NCBI RefSeq assembly: GCF_003086295.3
Contig: NC_092052.1
Coordinates: 77,876,687 to 77,940,686, forward strand
Direction of reading: 5' to 3'
DNA: 64,000 nt
Source of the DNA: Arachis hypogaea
Taxonomy: Eukaryota; Streptophyta; Magnoliopsida; Fabales; Fabaceae
Positions within the stretch are counted from its first letter, which is position 1. Each line of letters opens with the position of its first letter. The notes beneath the pieces are model-generated. The model ran no database searches and had not been told where the DNA came from. It saw only the letters and a list, made by a program, of their open reading frames with translations. Of the stretch, positions 33,461 through 45,459 are shown one piece after another. Made by a program: the position numbers and the translations under genes.

Positions 33461-33957
33461 AGTTACTAATGTCCAAGTGATTGGTAAATTGATAGCCATT
33501 GACTCTAGCTCTCATTAATTCAATTAGTGAATAGCTAGGACTTATGGACTTAGATTAATATAGCTCATTTGACTTTCCTTTACTTGTTAGAGGATGATTT
33601 AATGGGATTGATCCTTGCAATTATCATGTTGTGGTTAGTGATAAGGATAGAGATCCTTGACCACCAAACCTTGCCAAGACCGTTTTATCATTTGAATTCC
33701 ATTGCCATTTACTTTTCATGTTCCTCATTCAAAACCCCAAAACATACAACTCATAACCAATAACAAGAACACTACCCTGCAATTCTTTTGAGAGACGACC
33801 CGAGGTTTAAATACTTCGATTATTAGATTTATTAGGGGTTTGTTACTTGTGACAAACAAATTTTTGTGTGAAAGAATTATTGTTGGTTTAGAAACTATAC
33901 TTGTAACGAGATTTCATTAGTGAAATTCTTTACCATCAATTTCCCGTTCATCATTCA
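33461..33957 (+). repeat. Right part of the interrupted plus-strand LTR remnant
   Basis: Continues 23360-23809 after the AGTTA target duplication. It ends ...CCCGTTCATCA. No PBS follows, so it is a solo LTR or the end of a 3' LTR. Small ORFs here are not convincing. Confidence 0.6.
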
Positions 33958-34214
33958 CTAAGCACCAAAACAATGCAAGCATATTCAACAGGTGAGTAAG
34001 AAAATTCAACACTAATGGAAAAATAGCAAACTTAGAAAAGAAAATAAAAACATGCACAAAGTTAAAATGAAATGAATGAAAGTATGCAAATGCAATAAGT
34101 AAAAGAGAATGAAAGAGAATAAGGATGAGAAGGGAGGAGAAGAAAGTGAAAAAGGAAGAGGAAAGAATAATAAATGAGAGGAGAAAGAAGAAAAAAGGAA
34201 TCGGGGAAGAAAAA

Positions 34215-34440
34215 GAACGCGTAAGTGTCGTCCATGCGTACGCGTGGATAGCAGGTTGAGAATACGACGCGTAAGCGTCGCTCACGCATACGCATAAAAA
34301 GACGAATTGGCTGGGTAACGTGTACGTGTGGGGTGGGTTATGCGCTAGGCACATCACCCGACACCCGCACAGTTCGAGCACAACTCTCAGGAAAAATGTA
34401 TCAGAGAGTAACATTCAATATGACGCGTGCGCGTGGCCCC
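34215..34440 (-). repeat. CpG-rich ACGCGTAAGCGTCG motif tract
   Basis: Motifs such as GACGCGTAAGCGTCG, ATGCGTACGCGT and ACGCATACGC, counterpart of the tract at 6575-6970 in opposite orientation. The opposite-strand ORFs across it reflect low complexity. Confidence 0.75.
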
Positions 34441-34631
34441 TTTTTTTATTTGTTTTTTCTTTTTATTTATTTATTTATTATTTTTTTTAAATAAACTTTT
34501 AAGGTACCAAAGTAAAGCCAAATTTTATTAAATAAGTGAAACCATAGCTTAAATGAAATAATCCTAACTAAGAATAAAAATTCAATTTATTACTAATATA
34601 AATAAAAGAGAAAATAAGAAGAATTTACCAT

Positions 34632-34649
34632 GGTGGGGTGTCTCCCGCC
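34632..34649 (-). other. Conserved hairpin, GGCGGG type
   Basis: Sense strand GGCGGG-AGACAC-CCCACC, 5 of 6 pairs with one C-A mismatch, preceded by AAAGTGCTA. Same family as 6298-6315. Confidence 0.7.
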
Positions 34650-34781
34650 TAGCACTTTTAGTTAACGTCCTTAAGTTGGACATTTGGTGAGCTCCTTTCC
34701 ATGGTGGCTTGTGCTTGAACTCATCCAGAAACATCCACCAACGCTTGGACTTCCAATAAGCTCCAACATTTCCAAGTGAAT

Positions 34782-35972
34782 TCACCAAGCCTTGATGAAG
34801 TTCTTCACAAGCTTTGAGCTTCCAAAGTTGATCCTCTTGTATGCCGAGATCCCAACCTTGTTTCTACTCCTGTCTCTAAGTTGATCATCATTGTTCCAAC
34901 CAGGTGGCAAGTAATCTGAATTCTCACTGAGGCATCCCAACAACTTCCTAGACCCAATCAATTGAGAACTATACCAACCATTGCACTTAGACCTTGAGCA
35001 TCTAACCATAACGAACCTAGGATTGTATTGCCTACCACTAACCATCCCCCTTTTGCTATTACAACCACAAAGAGCTCTAAGTTGTCCATCCGTGTTAAGA
35101 AAACTGTATGCAAGTGAGAAATTAAAGCATAAGGGGAAGAGATTTACCCACTTGAATGAAAGAATGTATGGTGATGGCTTCGGGAGAGGTGTCTCCAGTG
35201 GCGGCCCTGCCAATGTATGCTTCACTCTCTTGGGCTCCTCTTTGATGATCTCCACCTCTTGACAAGCTTCTTCAACATTAACCTCTTCTTCAAGTCCAAT
35301 GGGAGAGGATTCAATTGTAGATAAAAAATTATCAATTATTGAATCCATCTCATGATCAACCTCCTCAAAGTCTTCAACCATGATATGCCTTGGAGGTCGT
35401 ACACCTTCCTCAACATCAAATTCAAACGTCTTGGTAGAAGGCTCTATGACTTGAGTTTTCCATGGAGGTTCCGCGTCTCCTAAGTCTTCAACCACTTCCT
35501 CTTCTTTGATAATTTCAGCTTTCTCCACTTGCTCTAGTACAAAATCAAACTCCTTCTTGATGTCTTCCACCGCTTGACAACTTCCTTCAATTCCTACTTT
35601 CTTGTTAACTTCTTCCAACTCTTCCTCTTTGATCAAGTCATGTGTTGGAGGGTGTAGACATTCTTCCTCAACATTGCTTTCACATACGATGGAAGAAGTT
35701 TCAACAAGGTCTTTAATGTCACTTAGTGTAGAATTGTCTTCAATGATGGAACTTCCGTTTTGTTCAACCTCCCCTAATTCTTTAACTGTTCCTTCATCTT
35801 CAAGGGTCTCTACTACCTCCACCTTTTGGGCCTCTTCTTGCTTCTCTCGAAGTATAGATGCGTGAATCCGATCCATTAAGTCCCTAAGACGATCCTTTCT
35901 CTCTTGTTCCATGTCAATAGCATAATTGGGATCATGTTGCTCTTGGATTGATGGATATGGGTGTTCTTTCAT
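34782..35972 (-). CDS. Unidentified retroelement ORF, 396 codons, uninterrupted
   Basis: I do not recognise the family. Residues 1-60 are charged and helical (EQERKDRLRDLMDRIHASIL). Residues 60-265 are strongly acidic, with two repeats of VEE...PPxHxxxxEE type. The last 120 residues are a compact basic, Cys-rich domain (LRALCGCNSKRGMVSG, MVRCSRSKCNGWYSSQ, LPPGWNNDDQLRDRSRN). Coding-like sequence continues upstream of the first Met (proline- and tyrosine-rich, then QGQRELQTTLTATLTG), so the true start may be further right or the reading may come from a gag-type protein. Its tail is shared with the remnant at 5909-6290. It is the longest undamaged frame in the window. Confidence 0.6.
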   Translation of the reverse strand: MKEHPYPSIQEQHDPNYAIDMEQERKDRLRDLMDRIHASILREKQEEAQKVEVVETLEDEGTVKELGEVEQNGSSIIEDNSTLSDIKDLVETSSIVCESNVEEECLHPPTHDLIKEEELEEVNKKVGIEGSCQAVEDIKKEFDFVLEQVEKAEIIKEEEVVEDLGDAEPPWKTQVIEPSTKTFEFDVEEGVRPPRHIMVEDFEEVDHEMDSIIDNFLSTIESSPIGLEEEVNVEEACQEVEIIKEEPKRVKHTLAGPPLETPLPKPSPYILSFKWVNLFPLCFNFSLAYSFLNTDGQLRALCGCNSKRGMVSGRQYNPRFVMVRCSRSKCNGWYSSQLIGSRKLLGCLSENSDYLPPGWNNDDQLRDRSRNKVGISAYKRINFGSSKLVKNFIKAW

Positions 35973-36230
35973 GGAGTGTGGTGGTGGATGGAGAGATCAT
36001 TATGTGGATCCACACGGGATATAAGAGCTTGGAGAGTAGAGGTGAGACCAGTGAGAGTAGCGGTAAGTGTGGTTTGAAGCTCTCTTTGCCCTTGGCGAAT
36101 AACACCAAAGGTATCAACTATGGGAGCTTAGGGTGGATAGGAGGGTTCATTTGTTGGGAGAAAGGGCTCATAATACGAAGGTGGTTCTTCTTGATAAGGG
36201 TATGGAGATGGTGTATATTGAGGTAGTGGT

Positions 36231-36880
36231 TCTTGGGGGTAATTTGGTTGGTATGGTGGATAATGGTTAGTGTTCCGAGGGTTACCTGAAACTGAAGGTC
36301 GATCTCGAACGAGATCTTCTGTGCTGGTCGGTGCTGCTGTGTCCGACCTGGTAGAGTTGGAGATGCTGCTGATCCTTGGTCATCAGAGGGTGGTGGTACC
36401 TGCAAGAGACTCTGATGCTTAAGTTAGCACGTGCTTTAGGCAGGTTTTTTGTAGACTCAGAGTATGAGTTATACCTGGGTGCTCCAGTGTATTTATAGTA
36501 GTGTTGAGTGACCTCCCTTGTGATAAGTTTGTTATCTTATCTTATCTTTTGGTGAGATCATCTATCTTGCCGCCAGCTGCTTTTGAGGTGGGCTGTGTGT
36601 TTCTGTCCTGGGCATGTTTTGGGCTTCTGGTGATTTGGCCGAACTCTTTTAGGAAGAGGTCGGTGTCGTCCAACCTTACAAGAGGTCGGTCATTCTTGTC
36701 TTCGTCCAATCCGGATCATGTAGCTCGACCCAGGGTATGAACAATGCCCCTGCTTGAGTTCAGACCTTTCCATAAGATCGTGCTTTCTACGCTTCGATTT
36801 CTTTGGGGAAGTTGTGCTTAAGCATTTTTGGTTCAATCTGTTCTTTCGTTTGCGAGTTTTATGCTGTGTTTGAAACAGTA
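36231..36880. other. Unassigned junction DNA
   Basis: Links the minus-strand remnant to the 5'-truncated plus-strand element. It has several GAGGTCGG/CCGACCTC-like words (36340, 36655, 36685) and a stretch at 36400-36520 like a promoter or leader. No ORF with recognisable similarity; the open frame at 36803 runs across the junction into gag. Possibly a fragment of another transposon family. Confidence 0.4.
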
Positions 36881-37921
36881 GTAGAGAATGACTATTTCTA
36901 TGCTTCTGAAAGAGGCAACACTAGAGGAGTAATGGAGCTAAACAATGTAGATGCTCTGCTAGCCCAAAACAAGCTCATTACCAAGCAGCTGGCTGACCTC
37001 ACCAAGAAGATAGAGAGGAACCAAGTAGCAGCAATCACCACTTCATCAACAACCCAAGAAGGAGTTAATGAAGAAGCGGAGGGTAGTCAGGAGCAAGCCA
37101 ACTACATTGGGAATTCACCTAGGCAAAACCGTGATCCACACTCCAAGACCTACAACCTTGGATGGAGGAATCACCCAAACTTTGGGTGGAGAAATCAACA
37201 AGACCAAGGCCCAGATCAAAGACCTTCAAATCCCAACAACAATGCAGCCCACCAACATTTCACATCTAGACCATATCAGCACCCACATAACCAACCCTCT
37301 CAACACCTTTACCAAGGCCAAAATAACCCTCCTCATCCTTCCACCTCTAATCCCAATCTACCATCATTTGATGACAGACTCTTAAGGATTGAGAATCTAC
37401 TTGAAGGCATAGGCAAAGAGATTCAAGACAGTAAATCATTCCGAGAAGAAGTGATGCCCAATATGCAGAATTAGGATGCTGCCTTCAAGAAACTTGAGAC
37501 ACAAATTGGCTACTTGTTCAAGCAAATCCCCAGCCACGACCTTCGCCGCAACACTACTTCAACCCAAAGGGAGGAATGTCAGGCTATCACCCTTTGGAGT
37601 GGGAAGGAACTGAAGGAAACCCCCCAGAAACCACAAGAAAACGACTCAAATAAAGAGGAAGAAGAGCAGGATGAAGCTCGAGTTCCCACTTTGAGTTCAT
37701 TAAAAGGGGAAGGAGTGCTGAAGCCAGATGGCCCAAGAGTCCCATACCCTCAGCAATTAAAGAAGAAGGGGGACGACAACCAGTTTTTGAGATTTTTGGA
37801 AATCTTCAAGAAACTGCAAATCAACATACCCTTTGCTGAAGCCATAGAACAAATGCCACTCTACGCCAAGTTCTTAAAGGAGCTCATGACTAAGAAAAGA
37901 AGCTAGAAGAACAACGAGACT
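36880..37921 (+). pseudogene. gag: Gag C-terminal part, broken
   Basis: Starts in SERGNTRGVMELNNVDALL and reads LITKQLADLTKKIERNQ, then the NLGWRNHPNFGWRNQQ motif and a Pro/Asn/Gln/His-rich tail. TAG at 37472-37474 replaces a Gln codon. The next part (QAITLWSGKEL, VPYPQQLKKKG, NIPFAEAIEQMPLYAKFLKE) is the conserved gag-protease linker. TAG at 37904-37906 replaces a Trp. No CCHC knuckle. The capsid domain is lost by the truncation. Confidence 0.85.
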
Positions 37922-38392
37922 GTGATATTAACAGAAGAATGTAGTGCTATCATTCAGCACAAACTGCCCCAGAAATTGAAGGATCCCAGGAGTTTTCAGA
38001 TTCCTTGTATTATAGGGGAAATCACAGTGGAGAAGGCTCTTTGTGACTTAGGAGCCAGCATCAATTTGATGTCAGTGGCTATGATAAGGAAGATGAAAAT
38101 CGAGGAGGCTAAACCAACAAAAATGGCCTTACAACTGGCAGACCGATCGTTCAAATTCCCTCATGGCGTAGTAGAGGATCTGCTGGTAAAAGTGGGAGAC
38201 TTCATATTCCCGGTAGATTTTGTAGTACTGGACATGCAGGAGGAAGCCAAGACCTCCATCATCCTGGGAAGGCCATTCTTGGCCACAGCTGGAGCTGTCA
38301 TTGATGTCCAAAAAGGTGATCTCACCCTGAGATTACACAATGAAAAGATGACATTCAATGTGTTCAAGGCGATGAATTACCCACCAGAATAA
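37922..38392 (+). pseudogene. pro: Aspartic protease domain, frame intact but cut off from gag and RT
   Basis: Cleaves the gag-pol polyprotein. LTEECSAIIQHKLPQKLKDP precedes the active site CDLGASINLM (catalytic Asp in DLGA), then VEDLLVKVGDFIFPVDFVVL and the ILGRPFLATAGAVIDV end. The 156-codon frame is complete, but stops on both sides (37904, TAA 38390-38392) separate it from the polyprotein. Confidence 0.88.
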
Positions 38393-39660
38393 TTGGGGGA
38401 ATGTATGAGGTTGGACTCACTTGAAGAGGAAGCGCAGGAGAATTTTGAAGAAGAAGAGCCCGAAAGGTTAATAGAGGAGGAGTATACATCAAGTGAAGAG
38501 GTTGCAACAACAGAGATTGGCATACAAGATGCACCAAAGGAAGAGGATGAAAAGATAGAGGCACCCAAACTTGAGCTCAAAGCACTACCACCCACACTCA
38601 AATATGCATACCTAGGAAAGAATGAAAGCTACCCGGTAATCATAAACTCATCCCTCAGTCAAGATCAAGAGGATGAACTACTCCAAGTATTGCTGAAGCA
38701 TAAGGACGCCATTGGATAGACCCTTGCTGACTTGAAGGGAATCAGTTCAGCCATATGCATGGATAAGATACTGTTGGAAGATGATGCCAAACCATCCATT
38801 CAATCCCAGAGAAGGCTGAACCCAATCATGAAGGAAGTGGTACAGAAGGAGGTTATGAAGCTATGGCAGGGAGGAGTCATTTACCCAATCTCGGACAGCC
38901 CCTGGGTCAGCCCCGTGCATGTCGTGCCCAAAAAGGGAGGAATCACTGTAGTTCCCAATGAGAAGAACGAACTAATTCCTACAAGGACCGTTACAGGATG
39001 GCGGATGTGCATAGACTATCGAAAACTCAATGAGGCTACACGAAAGGATCATTTCCCCTCCCTTTCATGGATCAGATGTTGGAAAGACTCGCAGGACACG
39101 CATATTACTGTTTTCTTGATGGTTATTCAGGATATAACCAAATAGTGGTTGATCCCAGAGACCAAGAGAAAACTTTATTTACTTGTCCATATGGAGTGTT
39201 TGCCTACAGGCGCATGCCATTTGGGTTATGTAATGCACCTGCGACTTTCCAACGCTGCATGCTTTCCATCTTTTCAGATATAATAGAGAAATTCATTGAA
39301 GTTTTTATGGATGATTTCTCAGTATTCGGAGATTCCTTTACTAGCTGCCTGAATCACCTTGCCTTGGTATTGAAAAGGTGCCAAGAGACCAATCTGGTCT
39401 TAAACTGGGAGAAATGTCACTTTATGGTGACAGGAGGAATAGTCCTTGGCCATAAAGTTTCTAACCAAGGCATTGAAGTGGACAGGGCTAAAGTGGAACT
39501 TATTAAAAAACTTCCTCCACCCAGTGATGTCAAGGCAATTAGGAGCTTTTTAGGGCATGCGGGTTTTTACAGAAGGTTTATTAAAGATTTTTCAAAGATA
39601 GCCAAGCCCTTAAGCAATCTTCTTGTATCTGATACACCATTTATCTTCGATGAAACATGC
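38393..39660 (+). pseudogene. pol: Acidic linker and reverse transcriptase, broken
   Basis: Acidic linker to about 38600, then LKALPPTLKYAYLG. TAG at 38717-38719 replaces the Trp of [52 protein letters not shown], then a one-base loss near 39060. The next frame gives [27 protein letters not shown] and FMDDFSVFG (catalytic Asp pair, about 39307). The second frame (39067-40026) is open through RNase H. Confidence 0.92.
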
Positions 39661-40026
39661 ATGTTAGCATTTAAAAATTTGAAAATGAGGTTGTCCTCTG
39701 CTCCTATCGTTTCCCCACCTGATTGGAACTTACCATTTGAATTGATGTGTGACGCATCTGATTTTGCAGTTGGGGCAGTGTTAGGACAGAGGAAAGATAA
39801 CTTAGTCCATGTGATATACTATGCGAGCAAAGTCCTTAATGATACTCAAAGAAATTATACCACTACTGAAAAGGAGTTGCTAGCAATAGTTTTTGCATTT
39901 GACAAGTTTAGATCGTACCTCATTGGCGCTAAAGTGATTGTTTTTACAGATCACACAGCACTTAAATATTTGTTTGCCAAGCAAGAATCAAAACCAAGAC
40001 TAATAAGATGGATCTTATTGTTGTAG
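39661..40026 (+). pseudogene. pol: RNase H domain (copy B)
   Basis: Contiguous with RT. Acidic motif [31 protein letters not shown] and [13 protein letters not shown]. Ends at TAG 40024-40026 in place of Gln. Identical in this stretch to copy A. Confidence 0.9.
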
Positions 40027-41460
40027 GAATTCAATATTGAAATCAGAGACAAGAAATGAGTGGAGAACAAGGCAGCATATCACCTATCCAGGATTCCTCA
40101 CGATAAAGGTGGAGCACCTGATACGAGTGTGAACGAGCTCTTCCCTGATGAGCAGTTGATGACAGTTCACAAAGCACCATGGTTCGCAGACATTGCCAAC
40201 TTCAAGGCAACTGGGGCCTTGCCTCCAGAGATCAATAAACATAAAAAAAGGAAGCTCATGAATGATGCAAAGTACTTTGTCTGGGATGAGCCATATCTAT
40301 TCAAGAAGTGTTCAGATGGAATCCTTAGAAGATGTGTTTCGGAAGAAGAAGGACGAGAGGTCCTATGGAATTGCCACGGCTCATGCTATGGAGGCCACTT
40401 TGGAGGGGAAAGAACTGCAGCTAAGGTGTTACAAAGCGGATTCTTTTGGCCCACCCTTTTCAAGGATGCCAAAGAACTAGTGAAAAGCTGCAATAAATGC
40501 CAAAGATCTGGGAACTTGCCCAAAAGAAATGAGATGCCACAAAATTTCATCTTGGAACTAGAACTGTTTGATGTGTGGGGAATCGATTTCATGGGACCAT
40601 TCCCAACCTCATATGCAAACAAGTACATCTTGGTAGCAGTGGATTACGTTTCCAAGTGGGTAGAGGCTATTGCAACCCCAACGAATGATAACAAGGTGGT
40701 CATGAACTTCCTCAGAAAGAATATCTTTATCCGGTTTGGAGTTCCACGAGCACTCATCAGTGATGGAGGGAGCTATTTTTGCAACAGACCACTAGAGGCT
40801 CTTCTCCTACGATATGGGGTAACACACAAGGTAGCCACGCCTTACCATCCCCAAACAAGTGGACAAACTGAGATATCCAACAGAGAGCTAAAGAGGATTC
40901 TGGAAAAGACTGACTGTAGGTGCATCAAGAAAAGATTGGTCGAAGAAGCTAGATGATGCTCTTTGGGCATACAGAACAGCATTCAAAACACCACTTGGAA
41001 TGTCCCCATATCAACTGGTGTATGGAAAGCTTGTCATTTACCACTGGAGCTGGAACACAAATCTCTCTGGGCTATCAAGATACTAAATTTTGACAGCATT
41101 GCTACTGGTGCAAAGAGGATCTTGCAACTGTAAGAGATGGAGGAATTCAGGTCACAAGCCTATGAAAATACCAAAATATACAAAGAGAAGGCAAAGAGAA
41201 GACATGACCTGCATCTTGCACCAAGGAGTTTCGAAAAAGGGCAGCAAGTACTCCTCTACAATTCCAAATTAAGACTGTTCCCAGGAAAACTCAAATCAAG
41301 GTGGTCCGGCCCTTTTCTTGTCACAAGGGTCTCACCATATGGACACATCGAAATCATGGATGAAGGTTCAGAGAGGACTTTTACAGTGAACGGACAAAGA
41401 CTCAAGCATTATCTGGGCAACATGGGAGAAAACCCCAGAGTAAAGTATCATCTCAAGTAA
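40027..41460 (+). pseudogene. pol: Integrase, broken (copy B)
   Basis: Same domains and same first lesions as copy A: TGA at 40057-40059 and a GACT duplication at 40908-40915. In addition this copy has lost one G in the GTATGGAAAGC region (about 41025) and has TAA at 41131-41133 where copy A has CAA, a C-to-T change private to this copy. The C-terminal GPF module is readable to the stop at 41458-41460. Confidence 0.92.
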
Positions 41461-43110
41461 AGGAGGAATCGTCGAGCTAGCGGTGATAAAAAAAGCGCTC
41501 TGTTGGGAGGCAACCCAACCTCAGGTAGTTTCCTTTTCATTTTTATTTCAATAAAGTTCACAAGTTGTTTCCCCTGTATTGCGAGAAGCTAAGTTTGGTG
41601 TTCCACACCAAAACAATCCAAGAGTGAAAGTGTAATTCTAAGTTTGGTGTTTCACCAAAGGAATTCAGTTAGAATCACACACCACTCCTAAAGCACATTG
41701 CTAGCTCCAGTCAATCAATGGAAACCACTTCGATTTAGTTAGATTTTAGTTAATAATTGTTTTGTTAAACAACAAGATATGAGGTTCTATGCATAAATGC
41801 AAGGTTCTGTACTAGGCAAGGAACTAAGTTTGGTGTTCACACACCAAATTAAGTTCATAAGTCACAAGCATACATGCAAGCTAACTGTTTCTCGAATGCT
41901 TTGGAACAAGCAACTTCCAATAACTTTGCAGGAATCTTATGAGGAAATGGTGCACCTTCACCCAAGGAAGTGAGGTAGCAAAGACCAGGATGATGACAAA
42001 AAGAGGGCAACTAGAAACCATCACCTGAAGGTTGTATTATCACTTAATTCCATGTACTTAGAATGTTGAAAATTGGAAGTCCAAATGCAATCTTGATTAA
42101 TAGTTACATATTAGTTTGAACCTTTTTAAATTCTATCTTTTAAAGTTTTGTGTTGAAGAGGTCTATGATTGCTAGTCTTTATGTCACTGCATCATCACTT
42201 GGCTTACTTGTATGCTTGATCCTTTAAATCAAATGAAAAGAGAATGAGTGTTTACAAAAGACCAGAGTGGAGTTCATACTATGGAGTAAGTTCATGAGTT
42301 TATGGTGTGATCATAAGTTAGCTAAGTTGGTTCAACCACAAGGTGGGAAGACAACTATCTGTCATGAATACTATGCTTTGAACATACACACGAGACTAGC
42401 TAAATAACAAGATCCTAATAAGAAAAAGGGGAAAAATGAAAGTAGAAAAATAAAAGAAAAAGAGTAAGCAATAAGGCTAGGCACCAATGGTTTTAATCTT
42501 GAAGCATGTGTCTGTGGTGTTCCTGTGTGAGGGATTTACTTGGATGAATAAGCTCTTAGGGGTGCCTTATCACTTGGTAACTTGGGTTAACTAACTCGGG
42601 ATTATCAGCTGAAAGTCCACTATCAAGAGTAACCCCCACTACAGAGCATTTAGTAACCCAAAGAGGTGCTGGACACCAAGGTCTCAAGAAAGAAAATAAA
42701 CAAACCATGTGCCTGTGGTGTGTATGTATGGGGGAGAGACTTGAGGAAGTAAGTCCTTAGGGGTGCTTAACACCTAGCACCTTGAACCAACTGGTTCGGG
42801 AGTGTTGGCTGAAAGCTTATTTTAAAGAGTTGCCCCCTTACAGAGCACTTAGCTTAAGAACACAAATAAGCCCTGAAATGACAACAAAAGGATCAATGAA
42901 TAAAAGTCTCATGGGATGCAATCACAGTGAGTATTCTAGGACATGATAAAGGTCTGAAAGCCAGGAATGAACCTAAGTTGCTATGCATGAAACCACCATA
43001 AAACCAGGGACATGACTTCCACAAGTATGACTCATTTCTCTTGGCATTCCATTCATCATTCTCTTGTTCCAGTACTTGTTTAGGACAAGCAAGCTTTAAG
43101 TTTGGTGTTG
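41461..43110 (+). other. 3' noncoding region between integrase and LTR (copy B)
   Basis: As 1905-3556: post-integrase hairpin at 41502-41519 (GTTGGG/CCCAAC, loop AGGCAA), the TTTGGTGT hairpins, the two ATGTGYCTGTGG blocks (about 42505 and 42705) and TTTAAGTTTGGTGTTG just before the LTR. Confidence 0.75.
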
Positions 43111-45459
43111 TGATGCCAGGACATTTTGGCCAGTTTCACTGACCTTTTCTTTACTAATTTTAAGGTAGTTTCATGCATTTCCTTAGAAAATAAGCTAGTC
43201 TTGGGTAGATATTCACTTACATCTTGATTCAAGCATACATTGTGCACTTTACATGATTTCATAAGGATTTTGCATGAAATTAATGACAAAATTGGATGTT
43301 GCATTTCCCATGACTTGGACTAGAATTTTGATGCACTTTATTGCTTGATTTCAAGACAAAGGAAGCAAGGAAGAACCACGTTAGCAGCCACGTTAGTCTC
43401 ACTAACGTGACTTCTAACGTAGGAATGGGAGCTAGCTTGCAAAGTGATTGAGAAAAGTAATCGCCAATAATGTCTTCGAAGCCATCATAGCCCACGTTAA
43501 GAGTCACGTTAACTAAGTTAACGTGAACTCTAACATGGAGGAAAGAAAATGGAGCCAACGTTAGTGACACTTACCTTTGTCACTAACGTTGGGCCAAGCT
43601 CATAAGTGGCCACGTTAGTTGCCACGTTAACTTAGTTAACGTGGCTTCTAACGTTAAGAAGCAAAAGAGAAGCCAACGTTAGTGACATTCACCTTTGTCA
43701 CTAACGTTGGCCAAGCCTCCACAAGCCACGTTAACTTCCACGTTTATTTAGTTAACGTGGAAGCCAATGTGGAGAAAGTATATGATCGCCAACGTTAGTG
43801 ACACCTAACTTTGTCACTAACGTTGGAATGAACCACACAAGCCACAATGAGCCACGTTAACTCCCAAGTTAACTTAGTTAACGTGGAAGCTAACGTGAAG
43901 AAGAGAGATGATGAGCCAACGTTAGTGACATTCACCTTTGTCACTAACGTTGGAGATGGCTAGCATTGCTACGTTAGAGGCCACGTTAACTAGGTTAACG
44001 TGGCCTCTAACGTGGGAGATAGGGGCACATTGGAACGTTAGTGACAAAGGTAAGTGTCACTAACGTTCTCGAAGGTTGGCAAGCTAACGTTAAGAGCCAC
44101 GTTAACTAAGTTAACGTGGACTCTAACGTAAGAAAGGGGGAGCTTCTCAACGTTATTGGGAAAGGTAAGTCCCAATAACGTGTGTGAAGGACCAAGAGGC
44201 AACGTTAGTGGCAACGTTTGTGCCACTAACGTTGAGGTTAACGTGGCTCTAACTTGGGTAAGGAACGTTAGTGAAAAAGGTGATTGTCACTAACGTTCTC
44301 GAACCTACATTTTTACTTAACGTTAACACCACTAACGTCCTAAGCTAAAGTCCCTGCCCACTTCACACGTTCTCTCTGCAAGTAAAGCTAAGCTCAATGA
44401 AGAAGATAACTGCTTCAAACTCAAGATCCAAAGGCCCATACCCAAGACTTAGAGAGCCAACTAGAAGATCAGAAGAGTAGTATATATAGGAGTAGCTTTG
44501 AATTGATTAGAAAGATTGGAAATTGGGAAAACTACTCTCTGTATTTTACCATTCTCTGCACTTCTAGTTTTGTTTTCATCATGTATTCTCCATCTTTGCT
44601 TTCATTTTCCAGAGCTATGAACAACTAAATCCCTTTCATTGGGTTAGGGAGTTCTGTTGTAATTTGTGGATCAATACTAGTTTTCATTATTCTTCTTCGA
44701 TCTGTTCTTTTGATTTTACTTGAAAGCTTTAGATCTTCATCCAATTGGATAGTTATCTTGGAAAAGAAGCTATTCAAACTTGGATCTCTTCTGAACCTTG
44801 AAAGAAGAATGAAGAGATCATGCTAGAAATGCTTTCTCATGCTGGACCAAATTGGGTTTGGATGGATATGTGACTATAATCCTCTCAATACTTGATTTGG
44901 GAAATGCATGTGGTATAATCAGTGACCATACTTCATCTCTTCTCATGAGCAATTAACCAAGGAATTGGTTATTGATCAAGATTTGAGAGATCGAATTACA
45001 AGGAATTATAATTCGATCACTTAATATTGCCAAGGAGATAATGAATGCATTGATTGAGGAAGAGATGAAAATGAAATTGATCCGAAGAATGCAACATCTC
45101 CTGAGCCCAATGAACTCACCATTTCTGATCTTACCCATTCTCTTTAATTTCTGTCATTTACTTTTATGAGCAATTACCCCATTCCCATTTACAATTCTGC
45201 AATTTACTTTCCGTCATTTATTTCCAGCTCTTTATTTCTAGAATTTACTTCTTCTGTTATTTACCTTCCTGCCATTTTATTTTCTGCAATTCTCAACTCA
45301 AATACTGATTCGCTCAACTAGAACATTCCTCTAATTAAAATTGCTTGATCAATCAATCTCTGTGGGATTCGACCTCACTCTATTGTGAGTTTTTACTTGA
45401 GACGAATTCGGTACACTTGCCGAAGGAAAATTGTCACGAGACAAGTTTTCCGTGCATCA
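43111..45459 (+). repeat. 3' LTR of the plus-strand element (copy B)
   Basis: 2349 bp, TGATGCCAGG to GTGCATCA. Contains the alternating palindrome array at about 43378-44336 and the TATA candidate TATATATA at 44481-44488. Differs from copy A by a handful of single-base indels and substitutions. Confidence 0.75.
43378..44336. repeat. Alternating palindrome array (copy B)
   Basis: Same order of hairpins as 3826-4793, including the compensated variants ACGTTATTGGGA/TCCCAATAACGT (about 44150) and ACGTTAGTGGCA/TGCCACTAACGT (about 44200). No expansion or loss relative to copy A, so the array has not been unstable since the copies split. Confidence 0.92.

Larger units (their letters stand above)
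33958..36230 (-). mobile_element. Remnant of an Athila-like element, minus strand
   Basis: In sense order: a proline-rich coding stretch (about 36230-35973), the 396-codon ORF, the conserved hairpin (34649-34632), an ACGCGT-type tract (about 34440-34215) and a CT-rich leader-like tract (34200-33990). This is the same order as the plus-strand remnant at 5909-10900. It is cut at 33958 by the plus-strand LTR. Confidence 0.65.
36880..45459 (+). mobile_element. Athila-like element, plus strand, 5' truncated (copy B)
   Basis: Gag tail, protease, RT, RNase H, integrase, noncoding tract and 3' LTR in one orientation. The 5' LTR, PBS and gag capsid domain are missing: sequence switches from the unassigned junction to the gag tail near 36880. 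Five in-frame stops and at least two frameshifts make it dead. Confidence 0.9.

Noticed and set aside
33917..34414. 165-codon minus-strand frame as a gene
   Set aside because: Composition follows purine- and pyrimidine-rich low-complexity DNA and the start overlaps the end of an LTR; no motif.
38129..38601. Antisense Ser-rich frames opposite the protease and acidic linker
   Set aside because: Shadows of the acidic coding strand (GAA/GAG read as TTC/CTC).
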